A DNA stretch of 64,000 nucleotides, taken from Phycisphaerae bacterium. Its GTDB lineage: Bacteria; Planctomycetota; Phycisphaerae; Phycisphaerales; Phycisphaeraceae. Location of the stretch: NCBI GenBank assembly GCA_030425705.1, contig JAUHZU010000001.1:372001-436000 (forward strand), given 5' to 3'. Shown in pieces: positions 17,228 through 25,845 of this stretch; the stretch's first letter is position 1, and the number at the start of each line of letters is the position of its first letter. Position numbers and translations under genes: made by a program. The notes beneath the pieces were generated by a model, which saw nothing but the letters and a program-made list of their open reading frames with translations, was not told where the DNA came from and made no database searches.

Positions 17228-19624
17228 ATGCAGAACGAGCCGATGCTGATGATTGACGACCAGGGCGGGGGCGGCGACGACGCGCCCAACCGCCAGGGGA
17301 TCAAGGCGATGCTCGGGCTGCTGCGCGGCCGTTGGCACTGGGCGATCATCCTCGGCGTGCTGCTGGGGGTCGGCGGGGGGTTCGCCGGCTTCTACAGCGA
17401 GCCGGACCTCTACCAGGCCGGGTCCTACATCGATATCAAGGAAAAGATTGTTTACGCCGAGGGCATCGACAGCGAGCTCTCCGAGCGGTACAGCACGTAC
17501 ATCGACCGGCAGATCCGCTCGATGACCGAGTCGGAGGTCATTGATGTCGCGATGAAGCTGCCCGAGTGGCGCGAGGCGCAGGCGCTCCGCCCGCAGGAGC
17601 TGGAAGAGATCAACACCGCTCGTCAGTTTGCGCAGGCGCTGCAGATCACCCCGCCGACCCGCGAGGTCCCGGTGATCCGCGTGACGTTCGAGGACCGCGA
17701 CCCCGAGACGGCCAAGGCCGGGCTCAACGCGTTGATGCTTGCCTACAAGCGGGTGCACGACGACGAGATGCAGGTCACCAACTCCAGCGAGCGACAGATG
17801 CTGATGACCCTGCTGCAGAGCCAGCAGCGCGAGGAGCGCGAGCTGCTCGACGAGCGGGCTCGCATCATCCCCGAGGAAGACATCCCGACGCTAAACAGCA
17901 TGCTGACCGCTAAGCTCAGCGCACTGAATATCCGCGAGCGCGAGCTGGAGACGATCAACCTGCGCCTTGGCGACCGGGTAAATCTGAACAACGGCGAGAT
18001 GACGCCCGAACTGTTGCTCGAACTCGCTGCCGAGGACCCTCGGATGATCCAGCTCCAGGAGCTGCGCGAGGCCTACGAGAACCAGCTCCGCAACGAGCTG
18101 GAGGTCAACCAGCGTGGCGACAGCCACCCCGCGGTGCAGCAGCTCCGCCGTGCGATCACGATCGTCGAGCGGGATATCCTCGCGCTGGAGAACGAGTGGA
18201 CCAGCGGCGAGGTCGCGGTCTCGATGCCCCAGGACGTCCTCTCCGCGATGGCCGAACGCGACGGGCTGATCACGACGATCAGCCAGCTCAATGCCGAGAT
18301 CGACGACCTATCCCGCAAGAAGCAGGCGATCGACGAGCTGAACCTCCGTCTGGACGAGATCCGCGAGCGCATTAAAGAGACGCGGCACCGGATGGACAAC
18401 CACGACGCGTTGAACACCGTGGCCAGTATCAGCGACCTGGCGCAGGTCAACCTGGGCCCGATGGCCGGCACGCCGACCGAGCCGTACAACGTATCCAAGC
18501 GCCGCCAGATGGCGGCCGCGGGCGGGATGGCCGGGCTCATGATGGGCTTTGGCATGATCATGCTCGTGGGCGCGATGGACCGCCGGCTGCGGCACGTCAA
18601 CGACGCGACCGCCGGCATGCCCCACGCCAACGTGCTGGGCATCCTGCCGACGCTCCCGACCAACCTCAAGGAACCCGAGCAGGCCGAGGCCGCCGCGCAC
18701 TGCGTGCACCACATCCGCACGCTGCTGCAGATCGGCGGCAACGGCCGGGTCTTCTCCGTCACCAGCCCGACCGCGGGCTCGGGCAAGAGCTCGCTCACTA
18801 GCGCGCTGGGCCTATCCTTTGCCGCGTCGGATACAAAGACGCTGGTCATCGACTGCGACCTCGTCGGGGCCGGGCTGTCCCGCCGCCTGGGCACCGTCGT
18901 CCACGACCCGCTGGACGTGGTGATCCGCAAGAACGGCCTGCTTAGCGAAGAACAGCTCGACCGTGCGATGACCATCGCCGCCGCGGAAAACGCCGCGCTC
19001 GACATGGTGCTGCTGCAGGAAGGCATCATGGACGAGGGCGAGATCGAGCGTGCCGTGCGCCTGCAGCGCGACACGTCGCTGGGTGTGCTCCAGGCCTGCA
19101 CGCCCGGCCGCTTGCGGAGCTGTGTCGCCGCGGCGGACGTCAACAACCTGTTCATCCTGCCGGTCGGCAACGCCCGGCCGTCCGACGCCGGCAAGCTCTC
19201 GCCCGTCGCGATCCGCTCGCTGATCCAGCAGGCCCGCGAAGACTTCGACATCGTGCTGATCGACACCGGCCCGGTGCTTGGCTCGCTGGAGGCGTCCATC
19301 GCCGCCGCCGAGGCCGACGGCACGGTGCTGATCGTGTCGCGCGGCGACCAGAAGGCGCTCGTCGCCAAGTCGCTGAACCAGCTCAAGTCGGTCCACGCCA
19401 ACGTCGCCGGTATCGTGTTCAACCACGCTCTGCAGAACGACCTGGCCCACACGTCCTACGCCAGCATCGTCTCGCAGGACCGCCGGCCCGACCGCGACAC
19501 CCGCCGCAAGCGCCTGCCCAGCTCGGGCACGGTAGCGCGGTACGGCCCGCTGGGCTCGGCCGTCGCCTCCTACTCCGACGACCTCGACAGCAACGGCGCA
19601 TACACCGGCCACGACGCGAACTAA
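17228..19624 (+). CDS. Wzz-type chain-length regulator fused to BY-kinase, with inserted MshEN-like module
   Basis: A 798-aa polysaccharide co-polymerase/tyrosine autokinase. The order is a cytoplasmic N-terminus, TM helix (HWAIILGVLLGVGGGFAGFY), periplasmic Wzz domain with a long coiled coil (about 170-420), a second TM (GMAGLMMGFGMIMLVGAM), then the kinase. Walker A is SPTAGSGKSS (about 513-522), Walker A' LVIDCDLVGAGLSRRLG (about 539) and Walker B DIVLIDTGP (about 675). Between A' and B lies an extra helical block (about 565-620), GLLSEEQLDRAM followed by EGIMDEGEIERAVRLQ, resembling MshEN/type II secretion ATPase N-domains. The last 35 residues carry three Tyr, a short autophosphorylation tail. 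GAGAGG before ATG 17228 supports the start. It controls length or export of the locus polysaccharide. Confidence 0.88.
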   Translation: MQNEPMLMIDDQGGGGDDAPNRQGIKAMLGLLRGRWHWAIILGVLLGVGGGFAGFYSEPDLYQAGSYIDIKEKIVYAEGIDSELSERYSTYIDRQIRSMTESEVIDVAMKLPEWREAQALRPQELEEINTARQFAQALQITPPTREVPVIRVTFEDRDPETAKAGLNALMLAYKRVHDDEMQVTNSSERQMLMTLLQSQQREERELLDERARIIPEEDIPTLNSMLTAKLSALNIRERELETINLRLGDRVNLNNGEMTPELLLELAAEDPRMIQLQELREAYENQLRNELEVNQRGDSHPAVQQLRRAITIVERDILALENEWTSGEVAVSMPQDVLSAMAERDGLITTISQLNAEIDDLSRKKQAIDELNLRLDEIRERIKETRHRMDNHDALNTVASISDLAQVNLGPMAGTPTEPYNVSKRRQMAAAGGMAGLMMGFGMIMLVGAMDRRLRHVNDATAGMPHANVLGILPTLPTNLKEPEQAEAAAHCVHHIRTLLQIGGNGRVFSVTSPTAGSGKSSLTSALGLSFAASDTKTLVIDCDLVGAGLSRRLGTVVHDPLDVVIRKNGLLSEEQLDRAMTIAAAENAALDMVLLQEGIMDEGEIERAVRLQRDTSLGVLQACTPGRLRSCVAAADVNNLFILPVGNARPSDAGKLSPVAIRSLIQQAREDFDIVLIDTGPVLGSLEASIAAAEADGTVLIVSRGDQKALVAKSLNQLKSVHANVAGIVFNHALQNDLAHTSYASIVSQDRRPDRDTRRKRLPSSGTVARYGPLGSAVASYSDDLDSNGAYTGHDAN

Positions 19625-19693
19625 CATACACGTCCCCCCGGCCCGGCAACCGCCGGGCCGGACGTTTCCCCGCCCACCGACAGCGACCCGCCG

Positions 19694-21160
19694 ATGATCA
19701 CGCACGCGGACGACAGCTCCACCGACCTGCGCGACCACACGGTCTGGGGGCTGGATTCTGTCCAGCTCCACGACCGGTTCTGGGCCGCGCGGGGGGTGCA
19801 GGTCGTCCGGCAGGGCGAGCCGTCGGAGATCGTCAAGCACGCGGAGCTGTACCTGCTCATCGATAGCGACTGCCTGTCGCTGTTCCGCCTCGGGCAGCTG
19901 ATGGACACGCTGAGCTGGCTCAAGCCGCGGGTGCTGTTCGTCCGCATCCACGACACGCACGACCCCGGCTACCGCGAGCGGGTCATCACCGACGGCGACG
20001 ACAACTTCATCCGTTTCGAGCGGGCGTACCGGCAGATCGACTACCGGCTGGGCCGGGTCGCGCTCACGCCGCACGAGGACGTCGCCCGCGCCTGGCAGAC
20101 CGCGCGCGAGCCCCGCGCCGCCTGGCGCGAGATGCGACGGACCATCCCCGCCCACCACCGCTCGACCATCTCCGTGGACGGCTGCGTCTTCGACCGCAGC
20201 GACAGCTATCAGGTTATGGAGTTTGTGCGCGAGCTGATCTCGGTCTGGAAACGCCCGGACGCCACGATCCGCCAGGCCCGCAAGATCGAGGGCGAGGCCT
20301 GGGGAGACGCCACCGCTACCGCCGAGAACGCGGGGTCCGCGACGCGGTTCGTCGGACCGGTCTGGGTCGGCGTCGGTCGCGAACTGGACGGCATCGACAG
20401 CGTCGTCGGCCCCGCCGTGCTCTGGGACGACCCGGACCGCCGGCCCGAGGTTGAGACCCTCGAGTGGCACGCGATCGAGCCGAGCGAGCACTACACCGGC
20501 CCGGAACGTGGCCGCCGACGGCGCTCGATGTTCCGCATCGCCAAGCGGCTGTTTGACATCGGCTTCGCGCTGGTCGCGCTCGCGCTGACCCTGCCGTTCT
20601 ACCCGCTGATCATGCTCGCGATCATGATCGAGGACAACCGGCCGTTCTTCTTCGCCCACCGGCGTGAATCGATCGGCGGCAAGGAGTTCCCCTGCCTGAA
20701 GTTCCGCACGATGTACAACAACGCGGAAGAGATCAAGCAGCAGCTGAAGGAACAGAACCAGGCCGACGGCCCGCAGTTCTATATCGACAACGACCCGCGG
20801 ATCACGAAGGTCGGCCGGTTCATGCGCAAGACCAACATCGACGAGCTGCCGCAGTTCTTCAACGTGCTGGTCGGGCAGATGTCGGTCGTCGGTCCCCGGC
20901 CGAGCCCGTACAAAGAAAACCAGTTCAGCCCGGCGTGGCGCGAGGCGCGGCTGTCGACCCGCCCGGGCGTCACCGGCCTCTGGCAGATCAAGCGCTCCCG
21001 CGAGCCGGGCAAGGACTTCCAGGAGTGGATCCGTTACGACATCCGCTACGTCGAGAACATGTCGTGGAAGCTGGACCTGTACATCCTGCTCCAGACGCTG
21101 CGGGTCTGCCTGTTCTCGAAGAAGCCGCCGGCGACCCGTGGGCACGACGCCCAGGACTGA
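19694..21160 (+). CDS. Polyprenyl-phosphate sugar-1-phosphate transferase with unusual N-terminal domain
   Basis: A 488-aa protein. The C-terminal half is a bacterial sugar transferase (WbaP/ExoY type): a TM hairpin [18 protein letters not shown] (about 283-300), [37 protein letters not shown] and SVVGPRPSP, ending in [13 protein letters not shown]. It loads the first sugar-phosphate onto undecaprenyl phosphate. The N-terminal 280 residues are not the usual TM-CoA-binding module. They are soluble and end in [19 protein letters not shown] plus PAVLWDDPD, which looks like a beta-helix strip of a nucleotidyltransferase. The gene begins 69 bases after the BY-kinase gene and is probably its co-transcribed partner. 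Confidence 0.88.
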   Translation: MITHADDSSTDLRDHTVWGLDSVQLHDRFWAARGVQVVRQGEPSEIVKHAELYLLIDSDCLSLFRLGQLMDTLSWLKPRVLFVRIHDTHDPGYRERVITDGDDNFIRFERAYRQIDYRLGRVALTPHEDVARAWQTAREPRAAWREMRRTIPAHHRSTISVDGCVFDRSDSYQVMEFVRELISVWKRPDATIRQARKIEGEAWGDATATAENAGSATRFVGPVWVGVGRELDGIDSVVGPAVLWDDPDRRPEVETLEWHAIEPSEHYTGPERGRRRRSMFRIAKRLFDIGFALVALALTLPFYPLIMLAIMIEDNRPFFFAHRRESIGGKEFPCLKFRTMYNNAEEIKQQLKEQNQADGPQFYIDNDPRITKVGRFMRKTNIDELPQFFNVLVGQMSVVGPRPSPYKENQFSPAWREARLSTRPGVTGLWQIKRSREPGKDFQEWIRYDIRYVENMSWKLDLYILLQTLRVCLFSKKPPATRGHDAQD

Positions 21161-21516
21161 CCCGGCCGGCCTGACCCCAAGCTACATCACAAGATTGACC
21201 CGAAACCACCCGCTGCACTGCACTTGTGGCGGAGGCGTGGGGTTGTTGCGTGGGCCGCTTTGATTCCGTGTCGAGGCGGGCCGCCGATAAAACCCCTTCC
21301 CGCGACGGCCAGGGGCCGGATCCGCTACAATCTCCGCCTTCCCGAGGGCCCGCCGGTGGATGGATCGGTGGGCGGGGCCGACGCGCTCCCGTGCATCGTC
21401 CCGGACCTGTGTGTGCCTACGAGTTGCCAGATTGTCCAAGGATGGACCGCGCTGCGTCCCCGCGCCGTGATCCTTGGTGTGTCCCGCTGACCCGCGTTGA
21501 AACGAGTGATCCCCCC
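21161..21516 (+). other. Intergenic region before the LEPR-SGNH gene
   Basis: About 356 bases with no gene. An open frame crosses it in phase with the downstream gene but has no coding character. It contains a CCGATAA element at 21284-21290 oriented to the downstream gene. No terminator for the sugar transferase gene was seen. Confidence 0.5.
21284..21290 (+). promoter_or_regulatory. CCGATAA motif upstream of LEPR-SGNH gene
   Basis: CCGATAA followed by AACCCC, a variant of the recurring intergenic motif, 227 bases before the chosen ATG. Confidence 0.3.
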
Positions 21517-23442
21517 ATGCCAGACCTCCCGACGACCTACCGTGCCGACGGCCTGGAACCCCTCGAGCCCCGCGTCCTGTTCAACGGCGACCTGTCGATC
21601 CTCCCGCTGGGCGACTCGATCACCGCGTCGTCGAGTTCCTACCTCAGCTACCGCTACTACCTCTGGACCCAACTCGTCGCGGACGGGACGGCTTTCGATT
21701 TCATCGGGACCGAGGACACCAACCGCGGCAGCACACCGAACTGGCCCGACTTCGCCGGCCAGCAGTTCGACCGCGACCACGAGGGGCACTCCGGCCGACG
21801 CGTTGACCAGATCAATCAGACGCTGCCCGGCTGGCTGAACGGCTACACACCAGACATCGCGCTGGTCCATCTGGGCACCAACGACCTGCTGCAGGGCCAG
21901 TCCGCGTCGTCGACCGCCGACGAACTGCGGACCACGATCGCGCTGCTTCGGCAGGACAACCCCGACGTTACGATCTTCCTGGCGCAGATCCTCCCGATCG
22001 AGCCGGTCAGCGCCTCAACCATCGATGACTACAACAACCGGGTGGCGAACCTCGCGAGCGAGTTGTCGACGGCGCAGTCGCGCATCATCGTGGTGGACCA
22101 GCACACCGGGTTCAGCATCAACCATCACCTGCGCGACGGCATCCACCCCAACACGGCCGGCGAGCAGCAGATGGCCGACCGGTTCTACGACGCGCTCGCC
22201 GACTTCCTCGACCAGACGCCGGCCCCGCCGCCCGCGCCCACGCCCAACGTCGTGCCGAACGCCCACGCCGGGCCCGACCAGACCCGCACCGATACCAACG
22301 GCGACGGTCAGGCCAGCATCGCCCTCAACGGCACCGCCAGCAACGACCCGGACGGCTCGCTGGTGTCGTACACCTGGCGGCTGAACGGCTCGACCATCGC
22401 GACCGGCGCGAGCCCGTCGGTCAACCTCGGCCTGGGCACGCACACCATCACGCTCACCGTGACCGACGACGACGGTGCATCGGACAACGACACCGTCCGT
22501 ATCACGCTCAACGCGCAGCCCACGCCGCCGACGCCCAACCCGCCGAGCAACAACGCCCCGGTGGTCAACGCCGGGCCCGACCGCACCTACGTTACCAGCA
22601 ACGGTCGGGTCACCCTCGCGGGCTCGGCCAGCGACGACGGCGCGTTCACCGCCGGTTGGTCGGTCGTCTCCGCGCCGGGCACCGTCTCGTTCGCCAACGC
22701 CGCCAGCCCGACCAGCCAGGTCACGCTCACCGGCTACGGCACGTACACCCTCCGCCTCACCGCGACCGACGGCACGAACACCACGACCGACGATGTCCGG
22801 CTCACGATCAGCCCGCCCAACTCCACACCCAGCCCGCCGCCGACACCTACCCCGCCGAGCAACAGCGCCCCGGTGGTGAACGCCGGCCCCGACCGCACGT
22901 ATGTCACCAGCAACGGCCGGGTCACGCTCGCGGGCTCGGCCACGGACGACGGCGCACTGATCACCGGCTGGTCGATCGTCTCCGCGCCGGGCGGCGTCGC
23001 CTTCGCCAACGCCGCCAGCCCGACCAGCCAGGTGACACTCACCGGCTACGGCACATACACCCTGCGCCTTACCGCCAACGACGGCACGACCTCGCGCAGC
23101 GACGACGTCCGCCTGACCATCAGCGCCCCGGGCAGCGCACCCGCACCGACCCCCACCCCGCCGAGCAACAGCGCCCCGGTGGTCAATGCCGGCCCGGACC
23201 GGACCTACTACACCAACAACGGCCGGCTCTCGCTGCTGGGCTCGGCGACGGACGACGGCGCCCTCACGACCTGGTGGTCGATCGTCTCCGCACCGGGCGG
23301 GGTGGCCTTCGACAACATCAACAGCCCGACCAGCCAGGTCACCATCAGCGGCACGGGCACGTACATCCTGCGCCTGAACGCCAGCGACGGCTCGACGACG
23401 GTGAGCGACGAGGTCCGCCTCACGATCTACCGGCCGAGCTAA
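21517..23442 (+). CDS. Secreted SGNH hydrolase with LEPR motif and PKD-like repeats
   Basis: A 641-aa protein. The N-terminus has GLEPLEPRVLFNGD, the LEPR-type element found on planctomycete surface proteins. An SGNH hydrolase domain follows: ILPLGDSITASSSS (block I), HLGTNDLLQGQ (block III) and LRDGIHPNTAG (block V). From about residue 245 come Pro/Thr linkers and four PKD/Ig-like repeats; the first has PDQTRTDTNGDGQASIALNG and the last three are nearly identical (VVNAGPDRTY...). No PEP-CTERM tail is present, so retention would rely on the LEPR system or the repeats. ATG 21517 is the only Met placing LEPR near the N-terminus. Probable substrate: acylated surface or environmental glycans. Confidence 0.85.
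   Translation: MPDLPTTYRADGLEPLEPRVLFNGDLSILPLGDSITASSSSYLSYRYYLWTQLVADGTAFDFIGTEDTNRGSTPNWPDFAGQQFDRDHEGHSGRRVDQINQTLPGWLNGYTPDIALVHLGTNDLLQGQSASSTADELRTTIALLRQDNPDVTIFLAQILPIEPVSASTIDDYNNRVANLASELSTAQSRIIVVDQHTGFSINHHLRDGIHPNTAGEQQMADRFYDALADFLDQTPAPPPAPTPNVVPNAHAGPDQTRTDTNGDGQASIALNGTASNDPDGSLVSYTWRLNGSTIATGASPSVNLGLGTHTITLTVTDDDGASDNDTVRITLNAQPTPPTPNPPSNNAPVVNAGPDRTYVTSNGRVTLAGSASDDGAFTAGWSVVSAPGTVSFANAASPTSQVTLTGYGTYTLRLTATDGTNTTTDDVRLTISPPNSTPSPPPTPTPPSNSAPVVNAGPDRTYVTSNGRVTLAGSATDDGALITGWSIVSAPGGVAFANAASPTSQVTLTGYGTYTLRLTANDGTTSRSDDVRLTISAPGSAPAPTPTPPSNSAPVVNAGPDRTYYTNNGRLSLLGSATDDGALTTWWSIVSAPGGVAFDNINSPTSQVTISGTGTYILRLNASDGSTTVSDEVRLTIYRPS
22540..23438 (+). repeat. Three tandem PKD-domain-encoding repeats
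   Basis: Units begin at 22540, 22852 and 23158 (312 and 306 bases apart), each opening with CCGCCGAGCAACA and encoding the Pro/Thr linker plus one PKD-like domain. Nucleotide identity is high by eye, indicating recent duplication or gene conversion. Confidence 0.8.
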
Positions 23443-23501
23443 AGCCGCTCGGGCCGTTCGTAAGCCGCTGGTTTAGGTGTGGTTGTTCGCCGACGGCCCG
23501 C

Positions 23502-24113
23502 TCAGCGCAGCAGGACCCAGGCGATCAGCGCCTGCAGCGTGAGGATGCCGGTGGTGAGCAGGGCGACCTGGCCGGGGTTCTCGCGCAGGCCGGCGAAGAG
23601 CTTGCGCGGGCGTGGCAACGGGATCATCGAGAGTTGCGGCGTGACCGCGGCGGGGCACTGTCGGGCGATCAACCCGCGGCGGGCCTGGTCCTGCACCATC
23701 GCGATGATCAGGCAGCCGTCGAACGGGGTGAGCCCCATCATCTTCGCGAGCGCGATGAGGCGCTCGCGGTGTTCGGGCGGGAGGATGTCGCCCTGCAGCG
23801 CCTCGGCGGTGCGCACGGCGAGGACCCAGCGCGGGTCGGTCGCGCCGGTGATCGGCGTCGGCTCGGGCGGTGTCGCTGTCGCGGCGGCGGCCACATGGGC
23901 CTCGTTGGTTTCCTCGGCACCGACCAGCCGCAGCGGACGCTCGGCACGTGGGCCGATGACGCTGCGGTCACGTTGCCGGTGCGCATCGTGGAGCCCGTGC
24001 GCGGACACCGTCGGCACCCGCAGCTTCGGTCGCTGCCGGGTGAACGGGCTGGGCAGCGCGTCCGCGGGACGTTCGGCCCGGGCGTTCGGGTTGTGCGGAG
24101 GGGTGGGTTTCAT
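23502..24113 (-). CDS. Unrecognised protein with C-terminal membrane anchor
   Basis: A 203-aa protein I do not recognise. The first 90 residues are Pro/Arg/Ala-rich and probably disordered. The middle (about 95-150) is a soluble helical region: DPRWVLAVRTAEALQGDILP, then RERLIALAKMMGLTPFDGCL, which includes a compact amphipathic section. The last 20 residues form one transmembrane helix, VALLTTGILTLQALIAWVLL, with a single Arg at the end, so it is a tail-anchored or single-pass protein. The open frame extends upstream, but that part is antisense to the E2 gene. A 7-bp hairpin sits directly before the ATG. Confidence 0.65.
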   Translation of the reverse strand: MKPTPPHNPNARAERPADALPSPFTRQRPKLRVPTVSAHGLHDAHRQRDRSVIGPRAERPLRLVGAEETNEAHVAAAATATPPEPTPITGATDPRWVLAVRTAEALQGDILPPEHRERLIALAKMMGLTPFDGCLIIAMVQDQARRGLIARQCPAAVTPQLSMIPLPRPRKLFAGLRENPGQVALLTTGILTLQALIAWVLLR

Positions 24114-24117
24114 GCGC

Positions 24118-24135
24118 GGCCGGGTCTGCCCGGCC
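24118..24135 (-). promoter_or_regulatory. Hairpin adjacent to start codon
   Basis: GGCCGGG and CCCGGCC form a perfect 7-bp stem with a 4-base loop ending 4 bases before the ATG of the tail-anchored protein gene. It would occlude ribosome binding. A 12-codon frame (ATG at 24145) runs through it and its TGA overlaps the gene's ATG. Confidence 0.35.
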
Positions 24136-24233
24136 AACTGAACATTAGCACGGAATCCGCGCGATCCAAGCGGATTTCGCCTGATTCTTGAAGGCCTGGG
24201 GATGACTTCTTCGAGATTCCCGCGCCCGTGGGC

Positions 24234-24242
24234 CCGATAACC
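24234..24242 (+). promoter_or_regulatory. CCGATAACC motif between E2 and tail-anchored protein genes
   Basis: CCGATAACC in the 173-base gap between two minus-strand genes. It is the only copy in the window whose orientation does not face the next gene. Confidence 0.3.
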
Positions 24243-24286
24243 GTTCCTGCCGACCCGATCGGTATAACCCGACCTACGGTGGGCGA

Positions 24287-25840
24287 TCAGGCGGAGACGG
24301 TGTCGAGCGAGAAGGCCTCGATGGCCTGCTTGACGTCGGCGAGGAACCGGCCGGCGCCGACGCCGTTGGCGACGCGGTGGTCGAAGGTCAGCGCGAGCTT
24401 CGCGGTCTTGATGAAGTCGTAGCCACCCCGGCCGTCGGGGACCGGCTGCCAGTACGTCTTGCCGAGCACCAGCGTCGCGACCGCGGGGGCGACGATCGCG
24501 GGGATCCCCATCTCCATGCCGGCGGTGCCCATGTTGCTGACGCTGAGCGTGGTGGAGGCGTCGGCCTGGTCCTTGCCGTCGCGCGCGAGCGCGATCTGCT
24601 CGGCCGCCTTCTGGAAGAACGCGTCGGGGGCGTAGGTGTCGGCGTCCTTCACAACGGCGGTGACCATGAGGTCGCCGGGCAGCGCGACGGCGATGCCGAG
24701 GTTGACGTGCTTGTAGGTGCGCAGCGTCTTGCCGTCGCCGACCAGCGCGCTGCGGAAGCGGGGGTGTTCCTTGAGCACCTGGGTCACGCACCAGAGCATC
24801 ATGAGGAACGCGGTGGGCCCGCCCTTGCCGTCGTGCGCGGCCTTGACTGCGGCGCGGGCCTCGTCGAGCCGGGACCAGTCCGCGTCGGTCATGCAGGTGA
24901 CGGGGACGCAGACCTGTGCGCCGCGCACCAGGCGGTAGTTCAGCGTCTGCTGCTGCACGGGCAGGGGGGCCTCGTCGTAGTCTTCGCGCTCGGCGGGTGT
25001 AGGCGCGGGCGCCTTGTCGCCGGCGAGGTAGCGCTCGACATCGGCGGGCATGAGCGTGCGGCCCGCGGCAGGGATCTGCCCGGCCTGGTCGAGCAGGCCC
25101 CGGTCGCGCAGCAGCTTGCGGGTCCGCGGGGGCATGAGGATGCGGACCTCCGGGTCGCCGGCCGGAGTGCTGGCTGCCACGGCGGTGGTTTTCGAGGCCG
25201 TGACCGGGGCGGGCCCGTGACCGGCGGCCATGTCCGGCGCATCGGCCGCCACACGGATCGTCCCCACCTGCGCGCCGATCGGCAGCACCGCGCCGGGCTC
25301 GGCCAGCCACTCCACGATCGTCCCATCGAAGGGCGACTCGACATCGGAGTTGGCCTTGTCGGTCTCCATGGTGTAAAGCGGGTCGTCACGCTTGACGGCG
25401 TCGCCCGGCTGCTTGAGGTACTCGACCAGCATCGCCTCGGCGAGGCCTTCGCCGAGTTGTGGGATCCGGATCGCGGTGAGTTTCGTGCCGTCGCCGCTGG
25501 GCGCGGGTGGGGCGGTGGCTGCGGGTTTGTCGGTGGCGGGTGCGGCGCCGGCTTCGGGGGCCGAGGGGCCGTGGCCGCCGCCGACTTCCTTGACGCCCTG
25601 GGCGACCTCCATCTTCCCGACCTCTGCCCCGATCGCCAGCACGCTGCCCGGCTCGACGGTCCACTCCACGATCGTCCCGTCGTAGGGCGACTCGACATCG
25701 GAGTTGGCCTTGTCGGTCTCCATGGTGTAGAGCGGGTCGTCACGCTTGACGACATCGCCCGGTTGCTTGAGGTACTCGACCAGCAGCGCCTCGGCGAGAC
25801 CTTCGCCCAGTTGCGGGATCCGGATCGGGACAATCGGCAT
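24287..25840 (-). CDS. Dihydrolipoamide acyltransferase (E2) with two lipoyl domains
   Basis: A 517-aa E2 of a 2-oxoacid dehydrogenase complex. Two lipoyl domains (about 1-85 and 115-200) each carry the lipoylation Lys in YTMETDKANSDVESP. A peripheral-subunit-binding domain follows (about 240-285, MPPRTRKLLRDRGLLDQAG). The catalytic domain holds TLSVSNMGTAGMEMG and LTFDHRVANGVGAGRFLADV. The HxxxNG form, with Asn rather than Asp, is also known from Azotobacter vinelandii E2p. The gene starts 5 bases after the E1 gene ends, so E1 and E2 are co-transcribed. No E3 gene lies in the window. Whether the substrate is pyruvate or a branched-chain oxoacid cannot be decided here. Confidence 0.93.
   Translation of the reverse strand: MPIVPIRIPQLGEGLAEALLVEYLKQPGDVVKRDDPLYTMETDKANSDVESPYDGTIVEWTVEPGSVLAIGAEVGKMEVAQGVKEVGGGHGPSAPEAGAAPATDKPAATAPPAPSGDGTKLTAIRIPQLGEGLAEAMLVEYLKQPGDAVKRDDPLYTMETDKANSDVESPFDGTIVEWLAEPGAVLPIGAQVGTIRVAADAPDMAAGHGPAPVTASKTTAVAASTPAGDPEVRILMPPRTRKLLRDRGLLDQAGQIPAAGRTLMPADVERYLAGDKAPAPTPAEREDYDEAPLPVQQQTLNYRLVRGAQVCVPVTCMTDADWSRLDEARAAVKAAHDGKGGPTAFLMMLWCVTQVLKEHPRFRSALVGDGKTLRTYKHVNLGIAVALPGDLMVTAVVKDADTYAPDAFFQKAAEQIALARDGKDQADASTTLSVSNMGTAGMEMGIPAIVAPAVATLVLGKTYWQPVPDGRGGYDFIKTAKLALTFDHRVANGVGAGRFLADVKQAIEAFSLDTVSA
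25260..25840 (-). repeat. Duplicated lipoyl-domain coding sequence
   Basis: The two lipoyl domains of the E2 gene are encoded by nearly identical DNA: the strip from GACATCGGAGTTGGCCTTGT onward is repeated at about 25339 and 25691, 352 bases apart. This points to recent duplication or gene conversion. Confidence 0.75.
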
Positions 25841-25845
25841 CGGGT

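Noticed and set aside
24114-25310. Upstream extension of the tail-anchored protein frame to 602 aa
   Set aside because: The extension lies in another frame of the E2 gene and has the composition of a shadow.
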